The notes under the pieces: model-generated
Seen by the model: only the letters and a program-made list of their open reading frames with translations
Told to the model about the DNA's origin: nothing
Databases searched by the model: none
Source: Oscillospiraceae bacterium
GTDB lineage: Bacteria > Bacillota > Clostridia > Oscillospirales > Oscillospiraceae
Assembly (NCBI GenBank): GCA_015067585.1
Contig: SVMC01000002.1
Location: 49,560-113,559 of the forward strand
Direction: 5' to 3'
Length of the DNA: 64,000 nucleotides
Made by a program: the position numbers and the translations under genes
In this document: positions 9,246-18,516 of the stretch, in pieces
How the letters are laid out: every line of letters starts with the position of its first letter
Numbering within the stretch: the stretch's first letter is position 1

Positions 9246-11756
9246 TTGGCAAGAGCAAAGGATTATAAGCCGGAGGATATCGCGTTCCCGGAGCAGACCA
9301 TTGTGAGCAATGATCTCGTCAAGGAAATGGAATCCTCGTTTATTGAATATGCCATGTCCGTCATCGTGGCAAGAGCGTTGCCGGATGTCCGGGACGGCCT
9401 GAAGCCTGTCCACCGCCGCATCCTCTACGCCATGTATGAGGACAATCTCACCGCCGACAAGCCTTTCAAAAAGTCCGCCACCTGTGTGGGTGACGTGCTG
9501 GGCCGCTATCATCCCCATGGTGACAGCTCTGTTTATGATGCCATGGTGCGTCTGGCGCAGGATTTCTCCATGCGCTATCAGTTGGTGGACGGCCACGGCA
9601 ACTTCGGCTCCGTGGACGGTGACCCCCCCGCCGCCTACCGTTACACCGAGGCCAGAATGTCCAAGCTGGCCAATGAAATGCTGCGGGACATTGAAAAGGA
9701 GACCATCAACTGGGACCCCAACTTCGACGAATCCCGCAAGGAGCCGAGGGTGCTGCCCTCCCGCTTCCCCAATCTGCTGGTCAACGGCTCCTCCGGCATT
9801 GCTGTCGGTATGGCCACCAATATCCCGCCCCACAACCTGCGGGAGGTCATTGATGCCTGCATCTGCGTGCTGGATGATCCCGAAGCCACCCTTGCGGATC
9901 TGATGCAGCACATTCAAGGCCCCGATTTCCCCACCAAGGGCATCATTATGGGCCGCAGCGGCATTCGTGCCGCCTATGCCACGGGCCGTGGCCGCATTAC
10001 GGTGCGGGGCCATGCGGAATTTGAAGAATTCGGTCATGACCGCACCCGCATCATCATCAGCGAGCTGCCCTATCAGGTGAATAAGAAGAATTTAGTGGAA
10101 GCCATCGCCGATCAGGTGAAGGAAAAGCGTCTTGAGGGCATTTCCGACCTTCGTGACGAATCCGACCGCAACGGTATGCGGGTGGTCATCGAGCTGAAGA
10201 AGGATGCCAATCCTCAGGTGGTACTGAACCGCCTCTATGCCCAGACCGCTTTGCAGACCACCTTCAGCGTCAATATGCTGGCGCTGGTGAACGACCAGAC
10301 CCAGCCGAGAATTCTCTCCCTTCGCCATGTGCTGGATGAATATCTTGGCTTCCAGCAGGAGGTCATCGTCCGCCGGACGAAGTTCGACCTCAAGAAGGCA
10401 GAAGAGCGGGCGCACATTTTGGAAGGTCTGCTGATCGCCCAGGATAACATCGACGAAGTTATCCAAATCATCCGCAGCAGCTACGATGATGCCAAGGAGC
10501 GCCTCATGGAGCGCTTCGGCCTCAGTGAGCTGCAGGCCCAGACCATTCTGGATATGCGCCTCAAGGCCCTGCAGGGTCTGGAGCGGGAGAAGCTGCAGAA
10601 CGAATATGACGAGCTGCAAAAGCGCATTGCCTACTTCAAGGCCGTTCTGGCAGATGAAAACTTAGTCAAGCAGATCCTCAAGGAAGAGCTCACCGCCATC
10701 CGCAACCGCTACGGCGATGACCGCCGCACCCGCATTGAGGATGTGGAGGACGATCTGGACATTGAAGACCTGATCGAAGAGAAGGAATGCTGCTACACCC
10801 TGTCCAACACCGGCTACATCAAGCGCATGGCAGTGGATGTCTATCATGCCCAGCGCCGTGGCGGCCGTGGTGTCACCGCCCAGAGCCTCAAGGAGGAGGA
10901 CTATATCAAGAGCCTCTTTGTGGCCTCCACCCATGACTATCTGCTGTTCTTCACCAGCCTTGGCAAGGTGCATCGCCTGAAGGGCTATCGCATCCCCGAG
11001 GCCTCCCGCACCGCAAGGGGCACCGCTGTGGTCAATGTGCTGCCCTTGGAGCCGGGCGAAAAGGTCACCGCCATGCTCCTCACCCGCAGCATGGAAGAAG
11101 AGCGCTATCTCACCTTCGTCACCAAGAAGGGCACCGTCAAGCGTCTGGAGCTGAAGCTCCTGAACACCGCCCGCAAGGCGGGCATCCGCGCCCTTTCTCT
11201 GGAAGAAGGAGACGAGCTGGTCACCGTGCTGTCCAGCAGCGGCGAGGACAACATCATTATGGCCTCCCATGACGGCCTTGCCATCTGCTTCAGCGAGCAG
11301 GATGTGCGCTGCATGGGCCGTGACGCCGTGGGCGTACGGGGCATGAATCTGGCAGAAGGCGACTATATCGTAGGCGCCGGTGTGGCAGAGGAAGGCACCC
11401 AGCTTCTCACCGTCACCGAGCGCGGCTTCGGCAAGCGCACCGTGGTGGAAGAATACCTGCGCTTAGACGGCGAAATTCGCCGTCCCCAGTCCAGAGGCGG
11501 CAAGGGCATGAAGAACTTAGCGGTGACGGAGCGCACCGGCAAGGTGGCCGGCGTGTGCATCGTCCGGGACAGCGACGATATCATGATCATCGAAGAAGGC
11601 GGCGTCATCATCCGTATGCCCGCCCGTGATGTCAATGTCTACCGCAGAGATGCTCAGGGCGTCATTCTGATGCGTGTGGGCCCGGACAGCCGGGTCAGCG
11701 CCGTACAGGCGGTGCAGGCTGAGGAGGCTTCCGAGGAAGAGAGCGCCGATGCGTAA
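9246..11756 (+). CDS. gyrA: DNA gyrase subunit A
   Basis: 836 residues. The breakage-reunion domain carries the active-site tyrosine in YRYTEARM (Tyr133). The quinolone-determining segment [10 protein letters not shown] retains Ser94 and Asp98, the sensitive-type residues. The CTD beta-pinwheel contains the GyrA box QRRGGRG, which marks it as gyrase and not ParC. The start codon is TTG at 9246, supported by AAGGAG eight bases upstream and an N-terminus of normal length. It is followed by rnhA with an 8-bp overlap. Confidence 0.98.
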   Translation: MARAKDYKPEDIAFPEQTIVSNDLVKEMESSFIEYAMSVIVARALPDVRDGLKPVHRRILYAMYEDNLTADKPFKKSATCVGDVLGRYHPHGDSSVYDAMVRLAQDFSMRYQLVDGHGNFGSVDGDPPAAYRYTEARMSKLANEMLRDIEKETINWDPNFDESRKEPRVLPSRFPNLLVNGSSGIAVGMATNIPPHNLREVIDACICVLDDPEATLADLMQHIQGPDFPTKGIIMGRSGIRAAYATGRGRITVRGHAEFEEFGHDRTRIIISELPYQVNKKNLVEAIADQVKEKRLEGISDLRDESDRNGMRVVIELKKDANPQVVLNRLYAQTALQTTFSVNMLALVNDQTQPRILSLRHVLDEYLGFQQEVIVRRTKFDLKKAEERAHILEGLLIAQDNIDEVIQIIRSSYDDAKERLMERFGLSELQAQTILDMRLKALQGLEREKLQNEYDELQKRIAYFKAVLADENLVKQILKEELTAIRNRYGDDRRTRIEDVEDDLDIEDLIEEKECCYTLSNTGYIKRMAVDVYHAQRRGGRGVTAQSLKEEDYIKSLFVASTHDYLLFFTSLGKVHRLKGYRIPEASRTARGTAVVNVLPLEPGEKVTAMLLTRSMEEERYLTFVTKKGTVKRLELKLLNTARKAGIRALSLEEGDELVTVLSSSGEDNIIMASHDGLAICFSEQDVRCMGRDAVGVRGMNLAEGDYIVGAGVAEEGTQLLTVTERGFGKRTVVEEYLRLDGEIRRPQSRGGKGMKNLAVTERTGKVAGVCIVRDSDDIMIIEEGGVIIRMPARDVNVYRRDAQGVILMRVGPDSRVSAVQAVQAEEASEEESADA

Positions 11757-12189
11757 AACCGTCACCATCTATACCGACGGTGCCTGCTCCGGCAATCCCG
11801 GCCCCGGCGGTTGGGGCGCCATCCTGCGCTACGGAGCGCATGAGAAAGAACTCTCCGGCGGTCATCCCGAGACGACGAATAACCGCATGGAGCTCACCGC
11901 CGTCATCCGTGCCTTGGAAGCCCTGAAAGAACCCTGCCGGGTGGAGCTGTATACGGACTCCCGCTATATCGTGGATGCCATCGAAAAAGGCTGGCTCCAT
12001 AGCTGGCAGAAAAACGGCTGGCGCAAAGCGGACAAAAAACCCGCCCTGAATGTGGATCTCTGGCAGCAAATTTTGGAGCTGTTCGCCACCCATGAGGTGC
12101 AGCTTCACTGGGTAAGAGGCCACGCGGAGAACGAGTACAATAACCGCTGCGACGCCTTGGCCGTTGCCCAATATAAGAATAAAATGTAA
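11749..12189 (+). CDS. rnhA: Ribonuclease HI
   Basis: 146-residue RNase H fold that degrades the RNA strand of RNA-DNA hybrids. It begins with the signature [16 protein letters not shown] (first catalytic Asp). The Glu in [10 protein letters not shown], the Asp in YTDSRYIVD and the final Asp in NNRCDALA complete the D-E-D-D centre. The ATG at 11749 lies inside the gyrA end, indicating coupling. It is the last gene of the gyrase operon. Confidence 0.95.
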   Translation: MRKTVTIYTDGACSGNPGPGGWGAILRYGAHEKELSGGHPETTNNRMELTAVIRALEALKEPCRVELYTDSRYIVDAIEKGWLHSWQKNGWRKADKKPALNVDLWQQILELFATHEVQLHWVRGHAENEYNNRCDALAVAQYKNKM

Positions 12190-12198
12190 GAAAAACGA

Positions 12199-12258
12199 GT
12201 CAATCGGGGGACGGTTCCCCGATTGACTTGTCAATCAGGGAACCGTCCCCTGATTGAC
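12199..12258. repeat. REP family A, copy 5
   Basis: GTCAATCGGGGGACGG...CCTGATTGAC with the centre GATTGACTTGTCAATC. It follows the rnhA stop and could act as a terminator. Confidence 0.85.
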
Positions 12259-12352
12259 AAGGTTACGAATTCGCCGAAAATCATTATAAAAAACAAAACA
12301 AATACCGCGCGGCAGGAGCAAGCCCCTGCCCTACATCCACATTGTAACCTTT
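12259..12352. repeat. Small element with AAGGTTAC/GTAACCTT ends
   Basis: AAGGTTAC (12259-12266) and GTAACCTT (12345-12352) are inverted ends around about 80 bp that include a CGAATTCGCCG motif and a GGCAGG..CCTGCC-type hairpin. No coding signal. Confidence 0.4.
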
Positions 12353-12373
12353 GGCAAAATCATCAGGTTACAC

Positions 12374-12774
12374 CGTAGGGACAGCCGTCCCCGGCTGTCC
12401 GTAAAAGGGTGCGAATTCGCCGGAAGCCTCGAAAAAACGGAAGATTCTCTCTGCCGGACAGTCCGGAGGCCTGTCCCTACAACCACATTTAAGTCAGCGG
12501 CACAGATTGCAGGTCTAACCGTAGGGACAGCCGTCCTCGGCTGTCCGTAAAAGGGTGCGAATTCGCCGGAAGCCTCGAAAAAAACGGAAGATTCTCTCTG
12601 CCGGACAGTCCGGAGGCCTGTCCCTACAACCACATTGTAAGTCAGCGGCACAGATTGCAGGTCTAACCGTAGGGACAGCCGTCCTCGGCTGTCCGTAAAA
12701 GGGTGCGAATTCGCCGGAAGCCTCGAAAAAACGGAAGATTCTCTCTGCCGGACAGTCCGGAGGCCTGTCCCTAC
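12374..12774. repeat. Three tandem copies of a 146-148 bp intergenic element
   Basis: Copies begin at 12374, 12520 and 12668 with CGTAGGGACAGCCGTCC and end with GGCCTGTCCCTAC. Each contains GCGAATTCGCCGGAAGCCTC and a GGACAGTCC core. The ends are mutually complementary (GTAGGGACAG/CTGTCCCTAC), so each unit can fold as one long hairpin. Units 2 and 3 are almost identical. The region has no gene of its own; short readings through it are repeat artefacts. Confidence 0.85.
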
Positions 12775-12825
12775 GGGTGTACGGCAGAATATATCGACTT
12801 ATCACATCAACAAAGGAGCAAATTC

Positions 12826-13896
12826 ATGCTGGAAAAGCTGAAGCAGGTGGAAAGTAAATATGAGGAGCTTTGTGCCCGGATGGAGCAGCCGGATTTTTAT
12901 GCCGACCCCCAGAAGGCGGCGAAGATCCTCAAGGAGCAGCGGGAGCTGGAGCCTCTGATCACCGCTTACCGGGCTTGGCGTACTGCCGGGCAGCGGATGG
13001 AGGAAGCGATGGCCCTGATGGCGGAGGAATCCGACCCGGAGCTGCGTCAGCTTTGCCAGGAGGAATTTCAGGAGGCAAAGACGGAAAAGGAAGCCTTAGA
13101 AGAACAGCTGAAAATTCTCCTGCTGCCCCGGGATCCCAATGATGACAAGAGCGTCATCGTGGAAATTCGCGGCGGTGTAGGCGGCGAGGAAAGCGCGCTG
13201 TTTGCCCACAGCCTTTTTAGGATGTACTCCATGTATGCCCAGTCCAAGCGCTGGAGCGTGGAGCTTCTCAACTATTCCGAAACCGAGCTGGGCGGCGTCC
13301 GGGAAGCGGACTTTATCATCCACGGACAGGGCGCATGGTCACGGCTGAAATTTGAGTCCGGCGTCCACCGGGTGCAGCGGGTTCCCGAGACGGAATCCGG
13401 CGGCCGCATCCATACCTCCACCGCCACCGTGGCGGTGCTGCCGGAGATGGAGCAGGTGGATGTGGATCTTCGTCCCGAGGACATCGAGATGCAGGTGTTC
13501 CGCTCCTCCGGTGCCGGCGGGCAGCACATCAACAAGACCTCCTCCGCTGTGCGCCTGATCCACAAGCCCACGGGCATCGTGGTCTCCTGCCAGCAGGAGC
13601 GCAGTCAGGTGCAGAACCGGGAAAAATGCATGAATATGCTGGCCTCCAAGCTCTATGAGATGGAACAGGAGCGCATCACCTCGGAATATGCCGCTGACCG
13701 CAAGAGCAAGGTGGGCACCGGGATGCGAAACGAGCGCATCCGCACCTATAATTTCCCACAGGGCCGGGTGACGGATCACCGCATCAACCTGAGCCTGTAT
13801 CAAATCGACGCCATCATGGATGGCGCGATAGATGAGCTGATCGACGCCTTGGTCACAGCGGATCAGGCGGAAAAGCTCAGAAAAAGCGAGGAATGA
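12826..13896 (+). CDS. prfA: Peptide chain release factor 1
   Basis: 356 residues, RF1 length. The stop-codon reading motif is PET in RVPETESGGRIHTS near residue 190 (RF1 PxT type, not the RF2 SPF). The catalytic GGQ loop is RSSGAGGQHINKT near 230. The ATG at 12826 follows AAAGGAG; the longer reading upstream is tandem-repeat DNA. It is coupled to the next gene by an ATGA overlap. RF1 terminates translation at UAA and UAG. Confidence 0.97.
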   Translation: MLEKLKQVESKYEELCARMEQPDFYADPQKAAKILKEQRELEPLITAYRAWRTAGQRMEEAMALMAEESDPELRQLCQEEFQEAKTEKEALEEQLKILLLPRDPNDDKSVIVEIRGGVGGEESALFAHSLFRMYSMYAQSKRWSVELLNYSETELGGVREADFIIHGQGAWSRLKFESGVHRVQRVPETESGGRIHTSTATVAVLPEMEQVDVDLRPEDIEMQVFRSSGAGGQHINKTSSAVRLIHKPTGIVVSCQQERSQVQNREKCMNMLASKLYEMEQERITSEYAADRKSKVGTGMRNERIRTYNFPQGRVTDHRINLSLYQIDAIMDGAIDELIDALVTADQAEKLRKSEE

Positions 13897-14930
13897 GCAT
13901 GAAAACCCTGCTTTTACATGAAAATGAACCCAATACCGCCGAAATCGCGGCACAGCTTCTGCGGGAGGGCAAATTGGTGGCCCTTCCCACGGAGACGGTG
14001 TACGGCCTTGGGGCAGACGGCCTCAATGAAGAAGCGGTGAAAAATATTTTCTTAGCCAAAGGACGGCCCCAGGACAATCCCCTGATCATCCACATCGCAA
14101 AGGCGGAGGATATGGTATTGTGGTGCCGGGATATTCCCGAGGCTGCTTGGCTTTTGGCAGAGCGGTTCTGGCCCGGTCCTCTGACCATGGTGCTGCCGGT
14201 GAAGGAAACTGTGCCCAAGCGCACCACAGCAAACCTTGACACCGTGGCGGTGCGCTGCCCCCAGACCAAAATTACCCGGGAAATTATCCGCTTGGCAGGC
14301 AGGCCCATTGCGGCCCCTTCTGCCAACCTCTCCGGCAAGCCCTCCACCACCAGCGCAGGCCATGTCCTCCATGACTATGGAATGGACGGCCCCTTGGCTG
14401 CCATCGTGGACGCAGGCCCCTGCCGTGTGGGGGTGGAATCCACCATCGTGGACCTCACCGGGGAAAGACCCCGCCTCCTTCGCCCCGGCGGCATCGGCCC
14501 CGAGGAATTAAAGGCAGTGCTGGGAGAATTAGAGGTGGACAAGGCAGTGACCGCCCAAATCTCTGCCGACAGTGTGGTGCGCGCCCCCGGCATGAAGTAT
14601 AAGCACTATGCCCCCAGCGCCCAGGTGATCGTCGTAGAGGGCACAAGGGAAGCCGCCGCAGGCTATATCCGGGCACATTTCAAGGAAAATGACGCGGTTT
14701 TGTGCTTCGAGGAGGAATTGCCTCTCTATGAAGGCTATGCTCCCACCGCCTACGGGCGGGAGAATGACCCGGAAACCCTCTCCGCAGGTCTGTTCGCTGC
14801 CCTGCGCAAGCTCGACCGGGGGGACATCGCCACCATCTACGCCCGCTGCCCCATGGGCGGCGGCGTGGCCTACGCGGTACAGAACCGCCTCAGAAAAGCC
14901 GCAGGCTTTGTGTGTGTCAACGCGGAATGA
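13893..14930 (+). CDS. L-threonylcarbamoyladenylate synthase (Sua5 type)
   Basis: 345 residues: an N-terminal YrdC/TsaC domain (PTETVYGLGADG near 30, then RPIAAPSANLSGKPSTT near 132) plus the C-terminal Sua5 domain from about 235. It makes threonylcarbamoyl-AMP from Thr, bicarbonate and ATP for the t6A37 modification of ANN-decoding tRNAs. The start overlaps the prfA stop (ATGA); an alternative ATG lies two codons later. Pairing with prfA is common in Firmicutes. Confidence 0.94.
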   Translation: MSMKTLLLHENEPNTAEIAAQLLREGKLVALPTETVYGLGADGLNEEAVKNIFLAKGRPQDNPLIIHIAKAEDMVLWCRDIPEAAWLLAERFWPGPLTMVLPVKETVPKRTTANLDTVAVRCPQTKITREIIRLAGRPIAAPSANLSGKPSTTSAGHVLHDYGMDGPLAAIVDAGPCRVGVESTIVDLTGERPRLLRPGGIGPEELKAVLGELEVDKAVTAQISADSVVRAPGMKYKHYAPSAQVIVVEGTREAAAGYIRAHFKENDAVLCFEEELPLYEGYAPTAYGRENDPETLSAGLFAALRKLDRGDIATIYARCPMGGGVAYAVQNRLRKAAGFVCVNAE

Positions 14931-14954
14931 TGTCAGGCGAAAAAGCATTTTCTG

Positions 14955-14981
14955 ATTGACCGGATGCATCATCCGGTCAAT
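14955..14981. terminator. Perfect 12-bp hairpin after sua5
   Basis: ATTGACCGGATG and CATCCGGTCAAT pair perfectly around CAT. The downstream run is only TTGTATG, so it is either a weak terminator or an operator for the permease gene 48 bp downstream. Confidence 0.5.
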
Positions 14982-15028
14982 TGTATGCATAGAATTATAC
15001 CGGAATGAGCATACGAAAGGGTGGTATT

Positions 15029-16300
15029 ATGCTTCCTGCCATTGTTTTATTTGCAATTACCTACATATTGATGCTGACTTTCAGCAAATACCGCCCCTGG
15101 ATCGCCCTTGGCAGCGCGGGGGTATTCCTTCTCAGCGGGATGCTGCCCATCGATCAGATCTGGCAGAATATCGACCTGAATGTGCTGCTGATGATCGCCG
15201 GTACCATGGGCTTGGTGGCATTGTTCAGTGAGAGCAAAATGCCCGCCCTTTTGGCGGACCTCATCATGGAGCGGGTACCCAATGTGCAGATGGCGGCGGT
15301 ATGTCTGGCGCTCTTTGCGGGCATCATTTCCGCCTTTGTGGACAATGTGGCCACGGTTCTCATGGTTGCTCCCGTTGCCCTTGCCATCTGCAAAAAGCTG
15401 GGCACCAACCCGGTGCCCATGGTCATTGGCATTGCGGTGTCCTCCAATCTGCAGGGCGCCGCCACGCTGGTGGGTGACACCACCGCCATCATGCTGGGCT
15501 CTGCGCTGGACATGAGCTTTCTGGATTTCTTCTTCTATCAGGGAAAGCCGGGAATGTTCTTCATGGTGGAGCTGGGCGCGGTGCTCTCCGCACTGATCCT
15601 GCTGTGGATCTTCCGCAGGGAAAAGGCCGCCATCCCCGAAACCGGCAGGCGCACGGAAGTAACGGACTATGTGCCCACGATCCTCCTTTCCGGCACCATC
15701 GTGCTGCTGATCTTAGCCTCCTTCCTGCCGGAAAAGCCCGCCGTGACCAACGGTGTGATCTGCTGCGGCCTGCTGCTGGTGGGCGCGGTGTACAACTGCC
15801 TGAAGAAGGACAGCAGGGAAGGCTTCCTTGCGCCCCTGAAGGCCATCGATTTTGAGACCATCGGCCTGCTGTTCGGCCTGTTCCTGATCATCGGCGGCAT
15901 TTCCAACATGGGCGTCATCGATGCGCTGGCAGGCCTTCTGGCAAAACTGGGGGGCGGCAATGTGTTCGCCCTGTACACGGTGATCGTCTGGGCCTCCGTG
16001 CTGATCTCCGCCTTCATCGACAACATTCCCTATGTTGCAACCATGATCCCGGTGATCGCCACATTGTCTGCCCGGCTTGGCTGCGACCCCACGCCCCTGT
16101 ATTTCGGCCTGCTCTCCGGCGCCACCCTGGGCGGCAACTGCACCCCCATCGGTGCCTCCGCCAACATCACCGCCATCGGCATCCTGCGGAAGGAAGGCTA
16201 TGAGGTGGAAAACACCGGGTTCTTCCGCATCGGCATCCCCTTTACCATTGCGGCTGTCCTTCCTGCCTATCTTCTTATCTGGTTCCTGTTTGGCGCATAA
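15029..16300 (+). CDS. ArsB/NhaD (SLC13-like) family permease
   Basis: 423 residues with about eleven hydrophobic segments and two internally similar halves, typical of the ion transporter superfamily that includes ArsB, NhaD and citrate carriers. The paired motifs FVDNVATVLMVAPVA (first half) and FIDNIPYVATMIPV (second half) mark the re-entrant substrate loops, each followed by a glycine-rich stretch (AATLVGDTTA, GNCTPIGASANI). Substrate cannot be decided. The ATG at 15029 is preferred over 15005 because AAAGGGTGG precedes it. It is convergent with the aminopeptidase. Confidence 0.82.
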   Translation: MLPAIVLFAITYILMLTFSKYRPWIALGSAGVFLLSGMLPIDQIWQNIDLNVLLMIAGTMGLVALFSESKMPALLADLIMERVPNVQMAAVCLALFAGIISAFVDNVATVLMVAPVALAICKKLGTNPVPMVIGIAVSSNLQGAATLVGDTTAIMLGSALDMSFLDFFFYQGKPGMFFMVELGAVLSALILLWIFRREKAAIPETGRRTEVTDYVPTILLSGTIVLLILASFLPEKPAVTNGVICCGLLLVGAVYNCLKKDSREGFLAPLKAIDFETIGLLFGLFLIIGGISNMGVIDALAGLLAKLGGGNVFALYTVIVWASVLISAFIDNIPYVATMIPVIATLSARLGCDPTPLYFGLLSGATLGGNCTPIGASANITAIGILRKEGYEVENTGFFRIGIPFTIAAVLPAYLLIWFLFGA

Positions 16301-16374
16301 AGAATTTCTGCGCACAACAAGGATGCAGGACGGGCTGTCCCTACGCTATGGCATGACAGTTTTACAAAATACAA

Positions 16375-16407
16375 CAGGCGGACAGGATTTCTGTCCGCCT
16401 GCTTGCT
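16375..16407. terminator. Bidirectional terminator
   Basis: CAGGCGGACAG (16375-16385) pairs with CTGTCCGCCTG (16391-16401) around a 5-nt loop between two convergent genes. Confidence 0.75.
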
Positions 16408-17810
16408 TATTCGTGAGATTCTTTGGAGAGATAGAATACCGCCATGGCCTTTTTGGTCATATAGCAGTCCAGCGCGGACACCACTTCCAATGGTGCGTGC
16501 ATGGACAGGACGGGGACACCTGCGTCTACGGTGACGATGTTGCGGTTGGCCATGAAACCGGCCACGGTGCCGCCGCCGCCCTGATCTACTCTACCCAGCG
16601 TTGCGGTCTGCCACAGGACACCGCCATCTTCAAACAGGCGGCGCACATAGCCCATGGCCTCGGCAGAGGCATCGGAGGCACCGGATTTGCCCCGGGAGCC
16701 GGTGTATTTGCACACGCCCACGCCGCCGTTGATCACGGCATTGTTGCGGCGGTCACAGGTTTCGGCAAAGGTGGGATCGAAGGCATTGGTCACATCGGCA
16801 GAGAAGCAGAAGGACTTTTCAAAGCAGCGGCGAAGGGAAGCGCCCTGGGTCTGGCAAAGATCCTCCATGAAGGTCTCAAAGCAGCGGCTCTTCATGCCGG
16901 AAACGCCCACGGAGCCGATCTCCTCCTTGTCCGCCAGCAGGCAAACGGAGGTGAATTCCGGGGTTTCCTGGGTCAGCAGGGGAGCAAAGGCAGCATAGGC
17001 GCACACACGGTCGTCATGACCGTAGCCGCAGATCAGGCTGCGATCCAGGCCCACGAAACGGGCCTTGCCCGCGGGCACGGCGCACAGCTCGGCGCTCTGG
17101 AAATCCGCCTCAGTGATGCCGTATTTGGCATTGAGAAGCTGCAGCGCCGCCAGCTTCACCCGGTCGCTGCCCTCGCCTTCCGCGGGAACGGAGCCGATGA
17201 GCAGATTGAGCTGCTCGGCGGTGACACCCTCAGAGAGGGTCTTCTTCATCTGGTCTGCCGCTAAATGGATGAGAAGGTCGGTGACATAGAGAACGGGATC
17301 GTCCTCGCTTTCGCCGATGCACACATCCACCTTCGTACCGTCCTTCAGAATTACCACGCCGTGGAGGGCCAGAGGAATGGTGGTCCACTGGTACTTTTTG
17401 ATGCCGCCGTAATAGTGGGTCTTCAGGTAGGCCATGTCCGCATCCTCATAGAGGGGGTTGGGCTTCAGGTCCAGACGGGGAGAATCCACATGGGCCGCCG
17501 CGATATGGGCACCCTCAGAAAGGGGACGGCTGCCGATGTGGGCAAAGTAAATGCTCTTGCCACGGTTGTTATGGTAAACCTTATCGCCTGCGGACAGGGG
17601 CATGCCCGGCTCCCATGCCCGGTAACCGGCGGCTTCTGCCTTAGCAATGGTCCACTTTACCGCTTCCCGCTCGGTCTTTGCCTCGTTCAGGAAGGTCATA
17701 TAGTCCCGGCAGTAGCCTTCCATGGCGGCGGCATCCTCGGGGGTGATGCGGTCATAGCCGTGGCGGGTGTCACGGAAGAGGGTCCTGCGAAGTTCGTCCT
17801 GATTTGTCAT
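16407..17810 (-). CDS. M18-family aminopeptidase
   Basis: 467-residue zinc aminopeptidase of the M18 (aspartyl/aminopeptidase I) family, which removes N-terminal residues from peptides and forms large tetrahedral assemblies. The metal and catalytic motifs appear in order: HVDSPRLDLKPNP, GYGHDDRVCAYAAF, LADKEEIGSVG and, near the end, SMHAPLEVVSALDCY. The ATG at 17810 is chosen because AAAGGAG lies 8 nt upstream; the GTG three codons earlier is too close to it. It lies 15 nt downstream of coaE, probably in one transcript. Confidence 0.92.
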   Translation of the reverse strand: MTNQDELRRTLFRDTRHGYDRITPEDAAAMEGYCRDYMTFLNEAKTEREAVKWTIAKAEAAGYRAWEPGMPLSAGDKVYHNNRGKSIYFAHIGSRPLSEGAHIAAAHVDSPRLDLKPNPLYEDADMAYLKTHYYGGIKKYQWTTIPLALHGVVILKDGTKVDVCIGESEDDPVLYVTDLLIHLAADQMKKTLSEGVTAEQLNLLIGSVPAEGEGSDRVKLAALQLLNAKYGITEADFQSAELCAVPAGKARFVGLDRSLICGYGHDDRVCAYAAFAPLLTQETPEFTSVCLLADKEEIGSVGVSGMKSRCFETFMEDLCQTQGASLRRCFEKSFCFSADVTNAFDPTFAETCDRRNNAVINGGVGVCKYTGSRGKSGASDASAEAMGYVRRLFEDGGVLWQTATLGRVDQGGGGTVAGFMANRNIVTVDAGVPVLSMHAPLEVVSALDCYMTKKAMAVFYLSKESHE

Positions 17811-17825
17811 ATGGAACACTCCTTT

Positions 17826-18413
17826 TTATCGTGTGTTGGTCAGCCGGCGAAGCAGGCGGTCAGCCGCCTCCCGAAAGGCTGCAAGGGTGGGATCATCGTT
17901 GTAGATGGTATGGGTGCAGCGGGTTTCATAGTAGGAATCCGGCTTCTGGGCCTGAATTCTGGCCCTTGCATAGTCCTCGGAGATGCCCTCCCGGGCCATC
18001 AGGCGGGCAATGCGAACCTCTATGGGGGCGGTCACCGCCACGGTGGCATGGCAGAGCTTATCAAGACCGCTTTCAAACAGGGCAATGGCATCGACGATGG
18101 CAAAGGGAGCATCGCTAACCTCAATCCGCCGCAAAACCTCCTCCTTCACATAGCGATGGGTGATGGCATTGAGGTCCTGCAAAGCCTCAGCATCGTGGAA
18201 CACGAAGCGTCCCAATTTTTTTCGGTCCAGTGTGCCGTTTTCCACGCTGCCGGGAAAACGCTGTTCGATCTCCCACAGCATTTGCCGGTTCGTTTTCAAT
18301 AATTCATGGTAAATTTCGTCGCAATCCAAAAGGAGTGCGCCGAGTTTTTCCGCCTGCCGCAGCACCGTGGTCTTCCCACTGCCGCTGCCGCCGGTAATGC
18401 CTAAGATCAGCAT
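17826..18413 (-). CDS. coaE: Dephospho-CoA kinase
   Basis: 195 residues with the P-loop LGITGGSGSGKTTV at the N-terminus, then DCDEIYHELL and VDAIALFESGL. It phosphorylates the 3'-OH of dephospho-CoA in the last step of CoA synthesis. The length is normal. The ATG follows AGGAGG. The M18 aminopeptidase gene follows 15 nt downstream. Confidence 0.94.
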   Translation of the reverse strand: MLILGITGGSGSGKTTVLRQAEKLGALLLDCDEIYHELLKTNRQMLWEIEQRFPGSVENGTLDRKKLGRFVFHDAEALQDLNAITHRYVKEEVLRRIEVSDAPFAIVDAIALFESGLDKLCHATVAVTAPIEVRIARLMAREGISEDYARARIQAQKPDSYYETRCTHTIYNDDPTLAAFREAADRLLRRLTNTR

Positions 18414-18439
18414 GGCGCCTCCTTTTTGTCACGGTTACG

Positions 18440-18467
18440 GTCAATCGGGGAACTGTCCCCGATTGAC
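18440..18467. repeat. REP family A, single half unit (copy 6)
   Basis: GTCAATCGGGGAACTG...CCCGATTGAC. Only one of the two palindromic arms is present. It lies between the coaE start and the pyk terminator. Confidence 0.75.
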
Positions 18468-18485
18468 TGTTCTGGGGATGGCAAA

Positions 18486-18514
18486 ACAGGGGACGGGTCT
18501 GCCGTCCCCTGTGG
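18486..18514 (-). terminator. pyk terminator
   Basis: ACAGGGGACGG (18486-18496) and CCGTCCCCTGT (18502-18512) pair. Read on the minus strand, the stem is followed by TTTTGCC, just past the pyk stop. The stem resembles one REP family B arm. Confidence 0.65.
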
Positions 18515-18516
18515 GG

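Noticed and set aside
12374..12774. Possible CRISPR array
   Set aside because: Units are 146-148 bp with no short repeat/unique spacer alternation and no cas genes nearby.
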